Shown here in pieces: positions 38,101 to 46,109 of a stretch of 64,000 nucleotides of DNA (positions are counted from its first letter, which is position 1; each line of letters starts with the position of its first letter). The notes under the pieces were generated by a model that was given only the letters and a program-made list of their open reading frames with translations, searched no databases and had not been told where the DNA came from. A program made the translations under genes and the position numbers. This DNA comes from Lysinibacillus xylanilyticus (lineage in GTDB: Bacteria > Bacillota > Bacilli > Bacillales_A > Planococcaceae): positions 310,001 through 374,000 of the forward strand of contig NZ_LFXJ01000005.1 in NCBI RefSeq assembly GCF_001183605.1, given 5' to 3'.

Positions 38101-38541
38101 GGCTTATTACTGTTACCTAATACTGAATTAGCAACGACTAAACAAGTTGCTGAGTTCTACGGTGTAGAATTAAACACTTTGAAGCAATTGGTCAAACGCA
38201 ACTCAGTGGAGCTTGAATCCAATGGTATGAAAATGACGGCTTACCTTGAGATTAAAGCAGATATGGATAAAGGGTACAAGATGTACACTTTAAATGAGCT
38301 AGGGGAATACGGTGTTTCTCGTAGAGGTTCATACATCTTCACAAAACGAGCAATCCTATTGGTTGGCTTCATGCTACGTGATTCTAAGATAGCTCAAGAG
38401 GTTCGAAATCAAGCTCTAAACATCATTGAGAACTCTAGTGATGAACATAAGACATTCGAGATAACAAAAGAGAAAGAGCTACTTATGGCTATTATGTTTG
38501 CTTCTAATGAGATTGACACATGTTCCCTAAACAGCGCTTAG
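38101..38541 (+). pseudogene. Remnant of a phage antirepressor/Rha-like gene
   Basis: The open frame starts after a stop near 38080 without a usable start codon and reads LLPNTELATTKQVAEFYGVE ... GVSRRGSYIFTKRAILLVGFMLRDSKIAQEVRNQALNIIE. This pattern (TTKxVAxFY, then RAILxVGMLLRDSxIAxxVRxxLLNIEE) is common in prophage antirepressor-type proteins of Firmicutes. The C-terminus is cut short by a stop. Probably non-functional. Confidence 0.55.
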
Positions 38542-38703
38542 AATAACTGAGTGACCAACTATTCACCTGTTCATTTCTCGATTCATTGAGAGCGTTGTAG
38601 GGACTGAATAATGATAGTAAAATACTTTACAATAAAGTGAAGATTGCAAATAAATCCATTTTATGTGTTAAGGTTGATTGTATTGGAGAATGGAGGAATA
38701 AAT

Positions 38704-40071
38704 ATGAATTTGTTAGGCATTACAAGAAGTCAATTAATATTGATTGACAATGAAAGTTTTCTCAATGAGTTTGTTACGCAGTTTTATTCTAAAGATTCAT
38801 ACAATCAGGTTTATAGCAAGTTAAATAAGCATGTTATTAAGAAGTTTGGAAAACATTTTTCTGAATTTATCTATGATGATTATCTAGTTATTCAAAATGA
38901 AAAGAAAAGCAGCGCAGATATTAAAAATTACGCAAATACACTTTTTAAGTTCTTATTTTCTAAAGAAGTTCTCGTAGATGATGAGTTCAAAGGAATTTTT
39001 CCTCTTGAAAAAGTAAAGGAGCATTTTGTAAAACGAACTCAGAATAAAGATAGATTTAAACTGAGTAGACCAATAAATAAGTACCCTATTTTGGAATTTG
39101 AGGATTTACTTAAGTTAGAAAGTTTTTATGAAGTACATACAGATAACATAGAAAAACTTAAGATGAAATTATGTTGGTACATTCTTAATGAATATGACTT
39201 TAATAATAAAGATATTTTGAGTATTAAGAGCGATAACTTTGATAGCGGTCAATTACACATTGGAGATGAAACTATTGACTTACCGAATATTTTTGAGGAG
39301 TTATTTGAGCAGTTAAGTAAACGTAAAAATGATGGATTCACGAATTTGAATGGGAACTTGAAAGATTTAGCAAGAGAAGTTGGCATTACAAAAAATCTTA
39401 CTCCTCAACTGATTAAGAACACTAAGACAGTTAATACTTTAACGTGCCCTAATTGCCAAGAAAAATATTCATCGGACTTGCATAATTGGTGTGCCATTGA
39501 AGAAAAACTTGTATGTAAGGATTGTGGAGATTTGTTAAGAAAAGTATTCGGTTATCAGCAACTGTCAAATAGTCCTATTGAGAAGGTAAACAACTTCGAA
39601 GTGTTTGAGACACTTGAAAAGGAATACGATAAAAGAAAAAAGGAACTAACTAAGAAAGGAGTGGATTTTCAAAGGTTGTATGAAGTGATGCAAGAAATAG
39701 GTAGAATGGGGGAAAAGTATGTTTTTAAACTAGAATATCAAAAGTTAATTAACACCCCATTCGCAAACAAAATTGACAAGTCAATTGCAGATAATCCGAA
39801 AAATGGTTACGATATATTATCTTATGATTTGGAAGGAAATAAAATCTATATTGAGGTTAAAGCAACTTCTACTGATAAAGATGAGTTCTATATTTCACAA
39901 CATGAACTAGATACCGCAGAGCAATTACTGAAAAGTGGAAAGAAACATTATGTTTATTTCGTAAAGGATATTCTTTCAGAAAATCCGATTCTAACTATAA
40001 TTGATAATGTTTTAGATGATGATAGATTCACTAAAGTTGGTCATAATTGGAAAATGATTAATGGGAATTGA
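38704..40071 (+). CDS. Zinc-ribbon protein with C-terminal DUF3883 (PD-(D/E)XK-like) nuclease domain
   Basis: 455 residues. N-terminal ~200 residues are helical and contain a stretch like the SAM-type core-binding fold of tyrosine recombinases (SSADIKNYANTLFKFLFS). A zinc ribbon follows (~265-300: CPNCQEKY ... CKDCG, plus an extra Cys in NWCAIEE). The C-terminal ~110 residues are DUF3883/Mrr-like: EKYVFKLEYQKL, then the catalytic pattern GYDILSYD...IYIEVKAT (D and ExK). DUF3883 domains are frequent in restriction and defence loci. GGAGAATGGAGGAATAAAT precedes the ATG. Single gene with its own terminator. Likely DNA-targeting defence nuclease (inference). Confidence 0.65.
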   Translation: MNLLGITRSQLILIDNESFLNEFVTQFYSKDSYNQVYSKLNKHVIKKFGKHFSEFIYDDYLVIQNEKKSSADIKNYANTLFKFLFSKEVLVDDEFKGIFPLEKVKEHFVKRTQNKDRFKLSRPINKYPILEFEDLLKLESFYEVHTDNIEKLKMKLCWYILNEYDFNNKDILSIKSDNFDSGQLHIGDETIDLPNIFEELFEQLSKRKNDGFTNLNGNLKDLAREVGITKNLTPQLIKNTKTVNTLTCPNCQEKYSSDLHNWCAIEEKLVCKDCGDLLRKVFGYQQLSNSPIEKVNNFEVFETLEKEYDKRKKELTKKGVDFQRLYEVMQEIGRMGEKYVFKLEYQKLINTPFANKIDKSIADNPKNGYDILSYDLEGNKIYIEVKATSTDKDEFYISQHELDTAEQLLKSGKKHYVYFVKDILSENPILTIIDNVLDDDRFTKVGHNWKMINGN

Positions 40072-40077
40072 GGAAAA

Positions 40078-40102
40078 GGTGAGCAAATGCTCTCCTTTTT
40101 TT
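40078..40102 (+). terminator. Rho-independent terminator
   Basis: GGTGAGC / GCTCTCC with one mismatch, then TTTTTTTG. Confidence 0.6.
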
Positions 40103-40351
40103 GTTTCCTACCTCCTCAAAACTGTACTCAGACGATTAAAGAATTAGATAGATGTCAGTTGGGTTGGATAGATTGCTCTCAGGTGGGTTCTGTGTGCCGA
40201 TACACCTTCCACAGAGGAAGTAGTGTCGAAGGTGAGCGTGACATAACAGAGTGCTTTGCTACAAGCCCTATGAGCAACGATAGCGTTATAAATAACTTAG
40301 GTGTCATAATCATGCTTAAGGTGGTCATAGAGCTTGTGTGAGCATTTATAG

Positions 40352-40609
40352 CTATACCGTAGTTCGCTTAATAGTGTGACCTTCAAATTCATTTTCTAGT
40401 AGCTGAACAAATTCAGAGGGTTTCATTTCAAGTGCTTCTGACAAAAGAAAAATAGTAGTGATGGTAGGTTGTTTGATATTCCGCTCCAACATGCTTATAT
40501 AAGTTCTGTCTAAACTGCTTCTATGAGCTAATTCTTCTTGTGAAAGTTTTAGAGATTTACGAACTCGTTTTAATACTGTACCAATTGTAATATTTTCGAT
40601 TTCATTCAA
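40352..40609 (-). CDS. XRE-family transcriptional regulator
   Basis: 85 residues; HTH_3 domain IGTVLKRVRKSLKLSQEELAHRSSLDRTYISMLERNIKQPTITTI covers nearly the whole protein. Typical SinR/phage-repressor-like size. TTG start (40607-40609) behind AAAAGGAGATTTTG on the minus strand; the longer frame to 40666 lacks a ribosome binding site. Divergent from the membrane-protein gene at 40773, with a pair of inverted ACTATGGACTAC sequences between them. Confidence 0.8.
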   Translation of the reverse strand: MNEIENITIGTVLKRVRKSLKLSQEELAHRSSLDRTYISMLERNIKQPTITTIFLLSEALEMKPSEFVQLLENEFEGHTIKRTTV

Positions 40610-40666
40610 GAGACAAAATCTCCTTTTTAAATCAATTACAATGGTATGTAAGACACTAAACCACAT

Positions 40667-40751
40667 ACTATGGACTACAAAAGTAATTAAGTTTTAAATT
40701 TATATACTAATATAGTCATAAATGTAGTATTATGTATTTGTAGACCATAGT
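40667..40751. promoter_or_regulatory. Inverted operator-like pair between the XRE gene and its neighbour
   Basis: ACTATGGACTAC (40667-40678) and GTAGACCATAGT (40740-40751) are inverted copies with one mismatch, 73 bases apart, framing the divergent promoter region. Likely binding sites of the XRE regulator. Confidence 0.5.
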
Positions 40752-40772
40752 ATTATTATTGGAGTGGAATTA

Positions 40773-41441
40773 ATGACAAAAAATAACACAAAATCAAAAA
40801 TTATAGTAGCAATTATAACATTAGTTTTATTAGTAGCTTTTTCAGGTTATTTTATTAAAATATACAAAGAAAAAGAAGCTAGAGAAGAACTAGAAGCTTT
40901 GGTTGAATCAAAAGAATGGGCTTACGAGAGCTACATTGACTCAATAAACAACATGGAGAAAACAAGTGCTGTCGCTAAAAACTTAAAAATCATAAGGTTG
41001 TCATGGGATGCACTTGATGAAATTGAGAACAATGAAGAATACAAGAAAACAAACAAGGGAAATGAACATTTAGACAAGCTTAAAAAAGAAGCGATAGAGA
41101 ATATGAATAACTCATTTGCGTCTGTTATGAAAGGAAATGTACTCTATAAGGACTATACAGAAGCAGAGTTATTTGCTGACGAGAAATATATCACTAAAGA
41201 AAATATGGCGCTATACCATGAAGCAGAAGATGTTTTTGACAGATATATCTCAGCAAAGTCAAAAGAGCTAAAAGAGAGCTTAGGAGAGGTTAAAACAGGT
41301 CACTCAGAGGACGAAGTGAAACTCATTTTAGGTTCTCCTAATAATATTTTCAATTCAGATGAAGCAGAGTTTTGGACATATGATGATATGGTTTTGACAA
41401 TGAAAGATGGATATGTTTTTGATATAACCAACTCAAATTGA
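40773..41441 (+). CDS. Membrane-anchored protein with SmpA/BamE-like C-terminus
   Basis: 222 residues: N-terminal anchor (KIIVAIITLVLLVAFSGYFIKIY), a charged helical middle (~35-150), and a C-terminal segment VKTGHSEDEVKLILGSPNNIF...EFWTYDDMVLTMKDGYV, the pattern of the small SmpA/OmlA fold found in many extracytoplasmic proteins. GGAGTGGAATTA precedes the ATG. Function unknown; divergent from the XRE gene. Confidence 0.6.
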   Translation: MTKNNTKSKIIVAIITLVLLVAFSGYFIKIYKEKEAREELEALVESKEWAYESYIDSINNMEKTSAVAKNLKIIRLSWDALDEIENNEEYKKTNKGNEHLDKLKKEAIENMNNSFASVMKGNVLYKDYTEAELFADEKYITKENMALYHEAEDVFDRYISAKSKELKESLGEVKTGHSEDEVKLILGSPNNIFNSDEAEFWTYDDMVLTMKDGYVFDITNSN

Positions 41442-41456
41442 GTAGTGGGGCTAAGG

Positions 41457-41485
41457 GATAGAGCAATCAGCTCTATCTTTTTTGT
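41457..41485 (+). terminator. Rho-independent terminator
   Basis: GATAGAGC / GCTCTATC stem with AATCA loop, then TTTTTTG. Confidence 0.8.
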
Positions 41486-41596
41486 TGTCTTGTCAGAAGC
41501 TTATAGTCACGCTATGAGGTGCTTTGATGAAGTCATGACATTGGTTGTCTGCTTCAATGGAGCGTCATGTGAGCTATGCTAGAGGTGGTTAGGAGC

Positions 41597-41712
41597 AATG
41601 GAGAACATTCCGTATGCACTTCAAAGTGGGTCGTGACGACATAGAGAGAGTGTGCAGTGATTCAGCAGATTTAATATATGATTTTTTAGCACAGTATTCA
41701 AGAAATATATAA
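41597..41712 (+). pseudogene. Remnant of an unrecognised phage-type gene (copy 1)
   Basis: Reads EQWRTFRMHFKVGRDDIERVCSDSADLIYDFLAQYSRNI-stop in pieces. It matches the copy at 44089-44203 (GQWKTFRKYFKACRDDIENA ... DIMYDFLLAHHN) at most positions, so both come from the same gene family. No start codon. Confidence 0.5.
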
Positions 41713-41794
41713 AACCTAAAGACAAAGCCATATGATTCTAACCTTGAGATTATTAGGTTAATTGTGTAACATTTAGGTGTAAGGAGGCTTGGTT

Positions 41795-42697
41795 ATGGGG
41801 AGTTTATATGAGTTTGAACAGAGAATGGGATTTAGAGAACATAATGAGGTTTATCAATATGAGATGGTTAGTGAGAAATTAAGAAATCAGTTTATATTAT
41901 TAGTTTCAGAGTGTGTTCCCTATTCAGAATATGACTTATGGACACCTGTTACAAAAATACTTAATATTGAATTTGGTGAGATGAAGACCAATGGTATTTC
42001 GAATAAGGTTCAAGTTATTAAAATATTAAAGATGTGCAATAATGTTGGGGCATTATATTGCTTTGAAATTGTATTAGCAACACTAGAAGAATTAGTACAG
42101 TATGAAGTAGCAGAATCTACTGAAGGTGCAGGAGAATTAGTAGAGCATTTCCATTACTTAATTAGTGAGGTAAATAAAAAGTTTAGAGAAAATTCCTTAG
42201 GTTATGAATACATATCGGGGAATTTAATAAGAATAGATAGTAAGTTCATTCATCAAGAGGTAATAGTTAATGCTATTCAACTCTTATATGAAAACGAATT
42301 TGAGAGTGCTTCAAATGAGTATATGCAAGCATTTAATGATTACAAAAATGGAAATCTAAAAGGTTCTATCACAAATGCAGGGAAAGCATTTGAAAGTACT
42401 ATGAAGATTATTTGTGAAGAATTGAATTACTCGTATAAACAAAGTGATAATGCTAAGAAGTTAATTTCAACTTTGATGAATAAAGAGTTTATTCCAAGTT
42501 ATTTGCAGACACACTCTAGCGGATTAAGTAACACTTTAGAAAGTGGCTTACCAACTGTAAGGAATAAACATTCACATGGTGATGGAGTAATTGAAGTTGA
42601 AGTAACCGATAAGATTGTTCGGTATGCACTAAATCTATGTGCCACAAATATTGTGCTTTTAGTTGAAATCTACAATGAATATATTCATCACGGTTAG
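41795..42697 (+). CDS. Abi-C/HEPN family protein (STM4504/CBY_0614-like), putative abortive-infection factor
   Basis: 300 residues. N-terminal ~115 residues contain FEQRMGFREHN and LRNQFILLVSECV, as in AbiJ/STM4504-type N-terminal domains. The C-terminal half is an Abi-C-like HEPN domain: DYKNGNLKGSITNAGKAFESTMKIICEEL, then the active-site motif LPTVRNKHSHGDG (R-x4-H) near residue 260. This motif is intact, unlike in the gene at 35837. HEPN RNases of this type abort phage infection by RNA cleavage. AAGGAGGCTTGGTT precedes the ATG. Single gene followed by a terminator. Confidence 0.78.
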   Translation: MGSLYEFEQRMGFREHNEVYQYEMVSEKLRNQFILLVSECVPYSEYDLWTPVTKILNIEFGEMKTNGISNKVQVIKILKMCNNVGALYCFEIVLATLEELVQYEVAESTEGAGELVEHFHYLISEVNKKFRENSLGYEYISGNLIRIDSKFIHQEVIVNAIQLLYENEFESASNEYMQAFNDYKNGNLKGSITNAGKAFESTMKIICEELNYSYKQSDNAKKLISTLMNKEFIPSYLQTHSSGLSNTLESGLPTVRNKHSHGDGVIEVEVTDKIVRYALNLCATNIVLLVEIYNEYIHHG

Positions 42698-42740
42698 TAC
42701 AGCGAAGTGGCGCTGTTACCAATGACGATACGATAATGTT

Positions 42741-42778
42741 TGACTACTTCAATTTAATTTTGAAGTGGTCATTTCATT
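42741..42778 (+). terminator. Rho-independent terminator
   Basis: GACTACTTCAA / TTGAAGTGGTC stem with a TTTAATT loop, then ATTTCATTT. Confidence 0.65.
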
Positions 42779-42835
42779 TACTATCGAACTAAATTCCTGT
42801 TGATAATGCTAGTGGAATAAAATAGATTAGAACAG

Positions 42836-42867
42836 ATTGTAACGCATCGAGATTTGTTCAAGTGGAT
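42836..42867 (+). repeat. 32-base repeat, copy 1
   Basis: ATTGTAACGCATCGAGATTT + GTTCAAGTGGAT recurs at 44245-44276 with one T/C difference. In one frame both read CNASRFVQVD, and the change is synonymous, so the repeat is probably residual coding DNA. Confidence 0.65.
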
Positions 42868-42993
42868 GGTTGGTTGCATTGATTGCACTCAGATTGCTTC
42901 TCAGTTCTAAAGCAATGGCTATATCGCTTTTTCTAGAAATACGGTCGCTTTTTGTCTTATAATGGAATAAATATAATATAAGGGGTGTAAGTT

Positions 42994-43890
42994 GTGGTAG
43001 AGATGGTTGCTGAATCTAAACAGAATGAATCAAGTGAAACAGAAACAGAGACAAAGAAATTAAAAGTTGGTTTAATAATGCCTATATCGCATACTGAAGG
43101 TTATCCCGTAGGGCATTGGGGTGACGTGAGAAAAATAATTGAAGAAGCATTAAGTGAGTTTAAGGATTATAAAGTTGAAGTAAGTATGGTTAGCGAAGCA
43201 GAGGATTCTACATTAATTCAAAAAACAATAATTCAAAGAATCTATTCTGATGATATTGTAATTGTTGATGTTAGTTCTAAGAATCCAAATGTAATGTTCG
43301 AACTAGGTGTAAGATTGGCATTTGATAGACCGTTTATATTGTTAAAGGATGATTCAACAGATTATGTTTTTGATATTTCATCTATATACCATATAAATTA
43401 TCCGAGAGATTTAAGGTATAAAGATATTGTTGATATGAAGAATCAATTGAAATTGAAATTAGATGCTACTTATAAGAAGTCGTTAAAAGAAGAAAGTATG
43501 TACTTAAAAGATTTTGGTACATTTAAAGTAGCGAATTTACAAAGCACAGAATTACCTATGATGGACTATCTTCAAAAAATGTTTAGTGATGTTAAGCGAG
43601 AAATTAGAGAAGTGAAGCCTAATAAGGTTGAATCGAAATTAACGTATCAATTCAGTGAAGAAAATAGGAAGAAAAGAGATAAGATATTAAAAGATAGAAT
43701 TAATTTGATAGTTAGAGAATACATTGCGAATAATGATGTTGGAGATGGTTCGGAGTTATTCAGTGTAGAACATGAGGTTTTAGATTGGATTAATAGAGAT
43801 AATGTGGTTAAGAGTTTAACTGAAGATAAAAATAAATTATATTTAGTGTTAAGCGATGTTTTAGATGACCTTGGTTATTTACCGTTTTAA
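42994..43890 (+). CDS. Nucleoside 2-deoxyribosyltransferase-like domain protein, putative defence effector
   Basis: 298 residues. Residues ~22-130 form a Rossmann-like domain: KVGLIMPISHTEGYPVGHW, then TIIQRIYSDDIVIVDVSSKNPNVMFELGVRLAFDRPFILL. The pattern D-(V/I)-S..NPNV..ELG...A is that of nucleoside-deoxyribosyltransferase/DUF4062/TIR-like folds. Some of these act as NAD- or nucleotide-degrading effectors. The C-terminal ~120 residues are charged and helical (MMDYLQKMFSDVKREIREVK), possibly a sensor. GTG start behind AAGGGGTGTAAGTT. Single gene, separated from its neighbours by long spacers. Confidence 0.65.
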   Translation: MVEMVAESKQNESSETETETKKLKVGLIMPISHTEGYPVGHWGDVRKIIEEALSEFKDYKVEVSMVSEAEDSTLIQKTIIQRIYSDDIVIVDVSSKNPNVMFELGVRLAFDRPFILLKDDSTDYVFDISSIYHINYPRDLRYKDIVDMKNQLKLKLDATYKKSLKEESMYLKDFGTFKVANLQSTELPMMDYLQKMFSDVKREIREVKPNKVESKLTYQFSEENRKKRDKILKDRINLIVREYIANNDVGDGSELFSVEHEVLDWINRDNVVKSLTEDKNKLYLVLSDVLDDLGYLPF

Positions 43891-43948
43891 TATATTGCTA
43901 TGCAGGAACTAGAATGAAATACAAACTAATATAAGAAGTCATGATATG

Positions 43949-43985
43949 CGGTAGAGTGAATTAATGCTCTATCGCTCTTTATTGT
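43949..43985 (+). terminator. Rho-independent terminator
   Basis: CGGTAGAG / CTCTATCG stem, then CTCTTTATTG. Confidence 0.6.
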
Positions 43986-44088
43986 CTGGTCACACGTTCA
44001 CCAATGAACCACAAGTCGCTAGACATTGCCATACAGATTTGCTTTAACGCTTCAATGAAACACTGTCAGAGTCATACTAGAGATAGAT

Positions 44089-44203
44089 AGGGACAATGGA
44101 AAACATTCCGTAAATATTTCAAAGCATGTCGAGATGATATAGAGAACGCTTATCTTGATTCAAAGGATATTATGTACGATTTCCTACTAGCACATCACAA
44201 TTA
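44089..44203 (+). pseudogene. Remnant of an unrecognised phage-type gene (copy 2)
   Basis: GQWKTFRKYFKACRDDIENA followed by YLDSKDIMYDFLLAHHN-stop, without a start; an in-frame stop lies just upstream. Homologous to the remnant at 41597-41712. Confidence 0.5.
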
Positions 44204-44244
44204 AGTTGGTGTGCTTTTTATATTGCCTACCTCTACAGAACAGC

Positions 44245-44276
44245 ATTGTAACGCATCGAGATTCGTTCAAGTGGAT
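44245..44276 (+). repeat. 32-base repeat, copy 2
   Basis: Same as 42836-42867 with one synonymous T/C difference. Confidence 0.65.
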
Positions 44277-44433
44277 ATTTGGTCACATGGATTAATCTCA
44301 CAGTTGGTTCTATGAAGCGTACTTGAGATTTTTGAGGAAGTATAACAAAAGAGCTTGCATATATGAGAATCAATCATAAACACAAGTCCTAGTTTGCTGT
44401 AATGAAGTTGGAATTTATTTTAATAAACTACCA

Positions 44434-45045
44434 TTATACACGTTGAATACTATGAGCAAATTTTAATGGGGTCTGTTTTTCTAAATAATAATTCTCTGCT
44501 ACCCAATATCTTTTTTGGTATTTCTTTAATCGTTCTTCTAAATCTCCTAAGTAAGTATCACGATGAAGTACACGTTCATACCTTACTTCTTTAGGGCAAT
44601 CTAGGAATATTATATAATCGTAAAATGTTTTCCATTCTTCTCTCAAAAGAAATATGCCTTCGATGATTACTGTGCTATTAGGTGGTAAGTTGATTGATTT
44701 GCTTGTCAAGGTATCTTCTTCTTTGTTGTAAAATGGCAAAAGTAATTGCTTTTCGTTTTGATGTAGTTTTTCGTATAAAATTTCTTTTAGATAAATAGTA
44801 TCCCATTGTAGCTGATAATATTCAAACCATTCATCATAGCCTGTGTTATATCTCATTTCTCTTTTAACAATATGGTCATCAATATGTAAAATCACTACAT
44901 TATCAATTACATTTTTAAGTTGATGTACAAGCGTAGTTTTTCCTGCACCACTTAGCCCGTCGATTGCTACGATAAAAGGTCTATCTAAGTGATGCTTTTT
45001 ATATTCTTCTTTGATTTCTTGTTTTAAAATATCGTTCATATCCAT
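44434..45045 (-). CDS. Uridine-kinase-like P-loop kinase
   Basis: 203 residues. Walker A DGLSGAGKTT near residue 30, then LHIDDHIVKREMRYNTGYDEWFEYYQLQWDTI (acceptor/lid region of uridine-kinase-like NTPases) and VIIEGIFLLREEW as Walker B-like strand with the general base. The C-terminus has RDTYLGDLEERLKKYQKRYW. Related proteins phosphorylate nucleosides or small metabolites; substrate unclear. GGGGGAAAGG lies 7 bases before the ATG. A hairpin at 44346-44394 follows on the minus strand. Confidence 0.75.
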   Translation of the reverse strand: MDMNDILKQEIKEEYKKHHLDRPFIVAIDGLSGAGKTTLVHQLKNVIDNVVILHIDDHIVKREMRYNTGYDEWFEYYQLQWDTIYLKEILYEKLHQNEKQLLLPFYNKEEDTLTSKSINLPPNSTVIIEGIFLLREEWKTFYDYIIFLDCPKEVRYERVLHRDTYLGDLEERLKKYQKRYWVAENYYLEKQTPLKFAHSIQRV

Positions 45046-45403
45046 ATAAATTACCTTTCCCCCAATTAAATGAAGATTCTCTATATGGGAAAATCATAAC
45101 ATAATGAAATGTGAGTTGGTAGAAGAATGGTAAATGTGCAACAAGTTAGATTGACTGTTACGACAAGAATGTTAGCAAGCGTCTAAAAGTGTTTAACGAG
45201 CTACAGAGCGTTGATAGCTGAATAGAGGAAATCATTTTTACAGGTTGTCTGATTGGAGCTACCAAGCCATTTGTGAAGCTGTAGGAGTGATTGAGGGAGC
45301 AAACAAAAGGACTTGCATATATGAAAATTTATCATACAGACAAGTCCTATTCTTTTGAGTTAAGCACTCGTTTGTGAAATAGAATTTATTTGATTTTGTA
45401 GTT
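45046..45403. other. Interval with gene remnant and minus-strand terminator
   Basis: Contains a plus-strand remnant (WSYQAICEAVGVIEGANKRT near 45243-45310) also seen in decayed form near 54955-55005, and a terminator for the minus-strand gene at 45404. Confidence 0.5.
45304..45349 (-). terminator. Rho-independent terminator
   Basis: On the minus strand AGGACTTG / CAAGTCCT with a long loop containing ATGATAAATTTTCAT, then TTTTGTTT. Confidence 0.6.
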
Positions 45404-45613
45404 TTAGTTATAGCTTTTTATAGCCTTCCCAACACCAAATGTGGCTAGAAGGATTAACGTTAAAGAAAAAATCAACGCCCATATATTTCCTTCCCCAAAC
45501 AGAGCAGTTAATACAACATCAAACGAAGGTACACCCAACGAACTCAGCAATGGTAATGCAAGAGCTGTTGTAAGAAAACCCATTACGAAAATTACAAATG
45601 TTTTTTTGTTCAT
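45404..45613 (-). CDS. Small two-helix membrane protein
   Basis: 69 residues: MNKKTFVIFVMGFLTTALALPLL, a short polar loop, and WALIFSLTLILLATFGVGKAIKSYN. AAAGGAGGTGAATACT on the minus strand fixes the ATG at 45613; the 17-codon extension has no ribosome binding site. Unknown function; size and topology resemble small toxins, holin-like or leader peptides, but no family is recognised. Confidence 0.6.
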   Translation of the reverse strand: MNKKTFVIFVMGFLTTALALPLLSSLGVPSFDVVLTALFGEGNIWALIFSLTLILLATFGVGKAIKSYN

Positions 45614-46109
45614 AGTATTCACCTCCTTTGTTACAAAATAACAAAATTTGGAATTGACAGTCATTTTTTGTAGTATAGCACATTTACAAATATTGGTGTG
45701 AGGTGAATGTTTAAGTGCGTTAAATAAGATTGACTGTTATCACAGGCGACACGACAAGACCTAAACCGTCCCATACTAATCTAATCAATCGCTAATCCAT
45801 TATGAACCACATCATAAACCCGTACAGATTGCACCAATGGATAAACAGATGAAAGAGCAGCGAGTTACAGGTCAAATTGTTTCATTGATTAATGCGAGTA
45901 ATTATTGATGGATATTTACATAGAGAAATGTAGGTGCTAACGATAGCCCACATAAATTAAAAGTGTTATCGTAAGTTGAATGTATGCTTTTGGTGAAAAG
46001 GATACATAACGAATGTTGATGTAGAGCCATTCTTATATAGACTGATATACGAATGTATGGTATTGTTTATATATTGACATAAGGATACATAATAAAAGGG
46101 GTTATAAAC
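45614..46109. other. Gene-free interval before the second recombinase
   Basis: About 495 bases. I see no gene. GGATACATAA occurs twice (46000 and 46082 region) before the recombinase start and may be a binding site. Confidence 0.4.

Larger units (their letters stand above)
41442..41794. other. Interval with terminator and a gene remnant
   Basis: A terminator (41457-41485) and, at 41597-41712, a remnant frame EQWRTFRMHFKVGRDDIERV ... DLIYDFLAQY. A similar remnant occurs at 44089-44203. No intact gene. Confidence 0.55.
43891..44433. other. Interval with terminators, gene remnant and 32-base repeat
   Basis: 540 bases: terminator 43949-43985, remnant gene 44089-44203, repeat 44245-44276 and a minus-strand hairpin at 44346-44394. 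No intact gene. Confidence 0.6.

Noticed and set aside
40087..40341. 84-residue protein after the DUF3883 gene
   Set aside because: It starts inside the terminator hairpin and shows no ribosome binding site or recognisable motif; probably decayed DNA.
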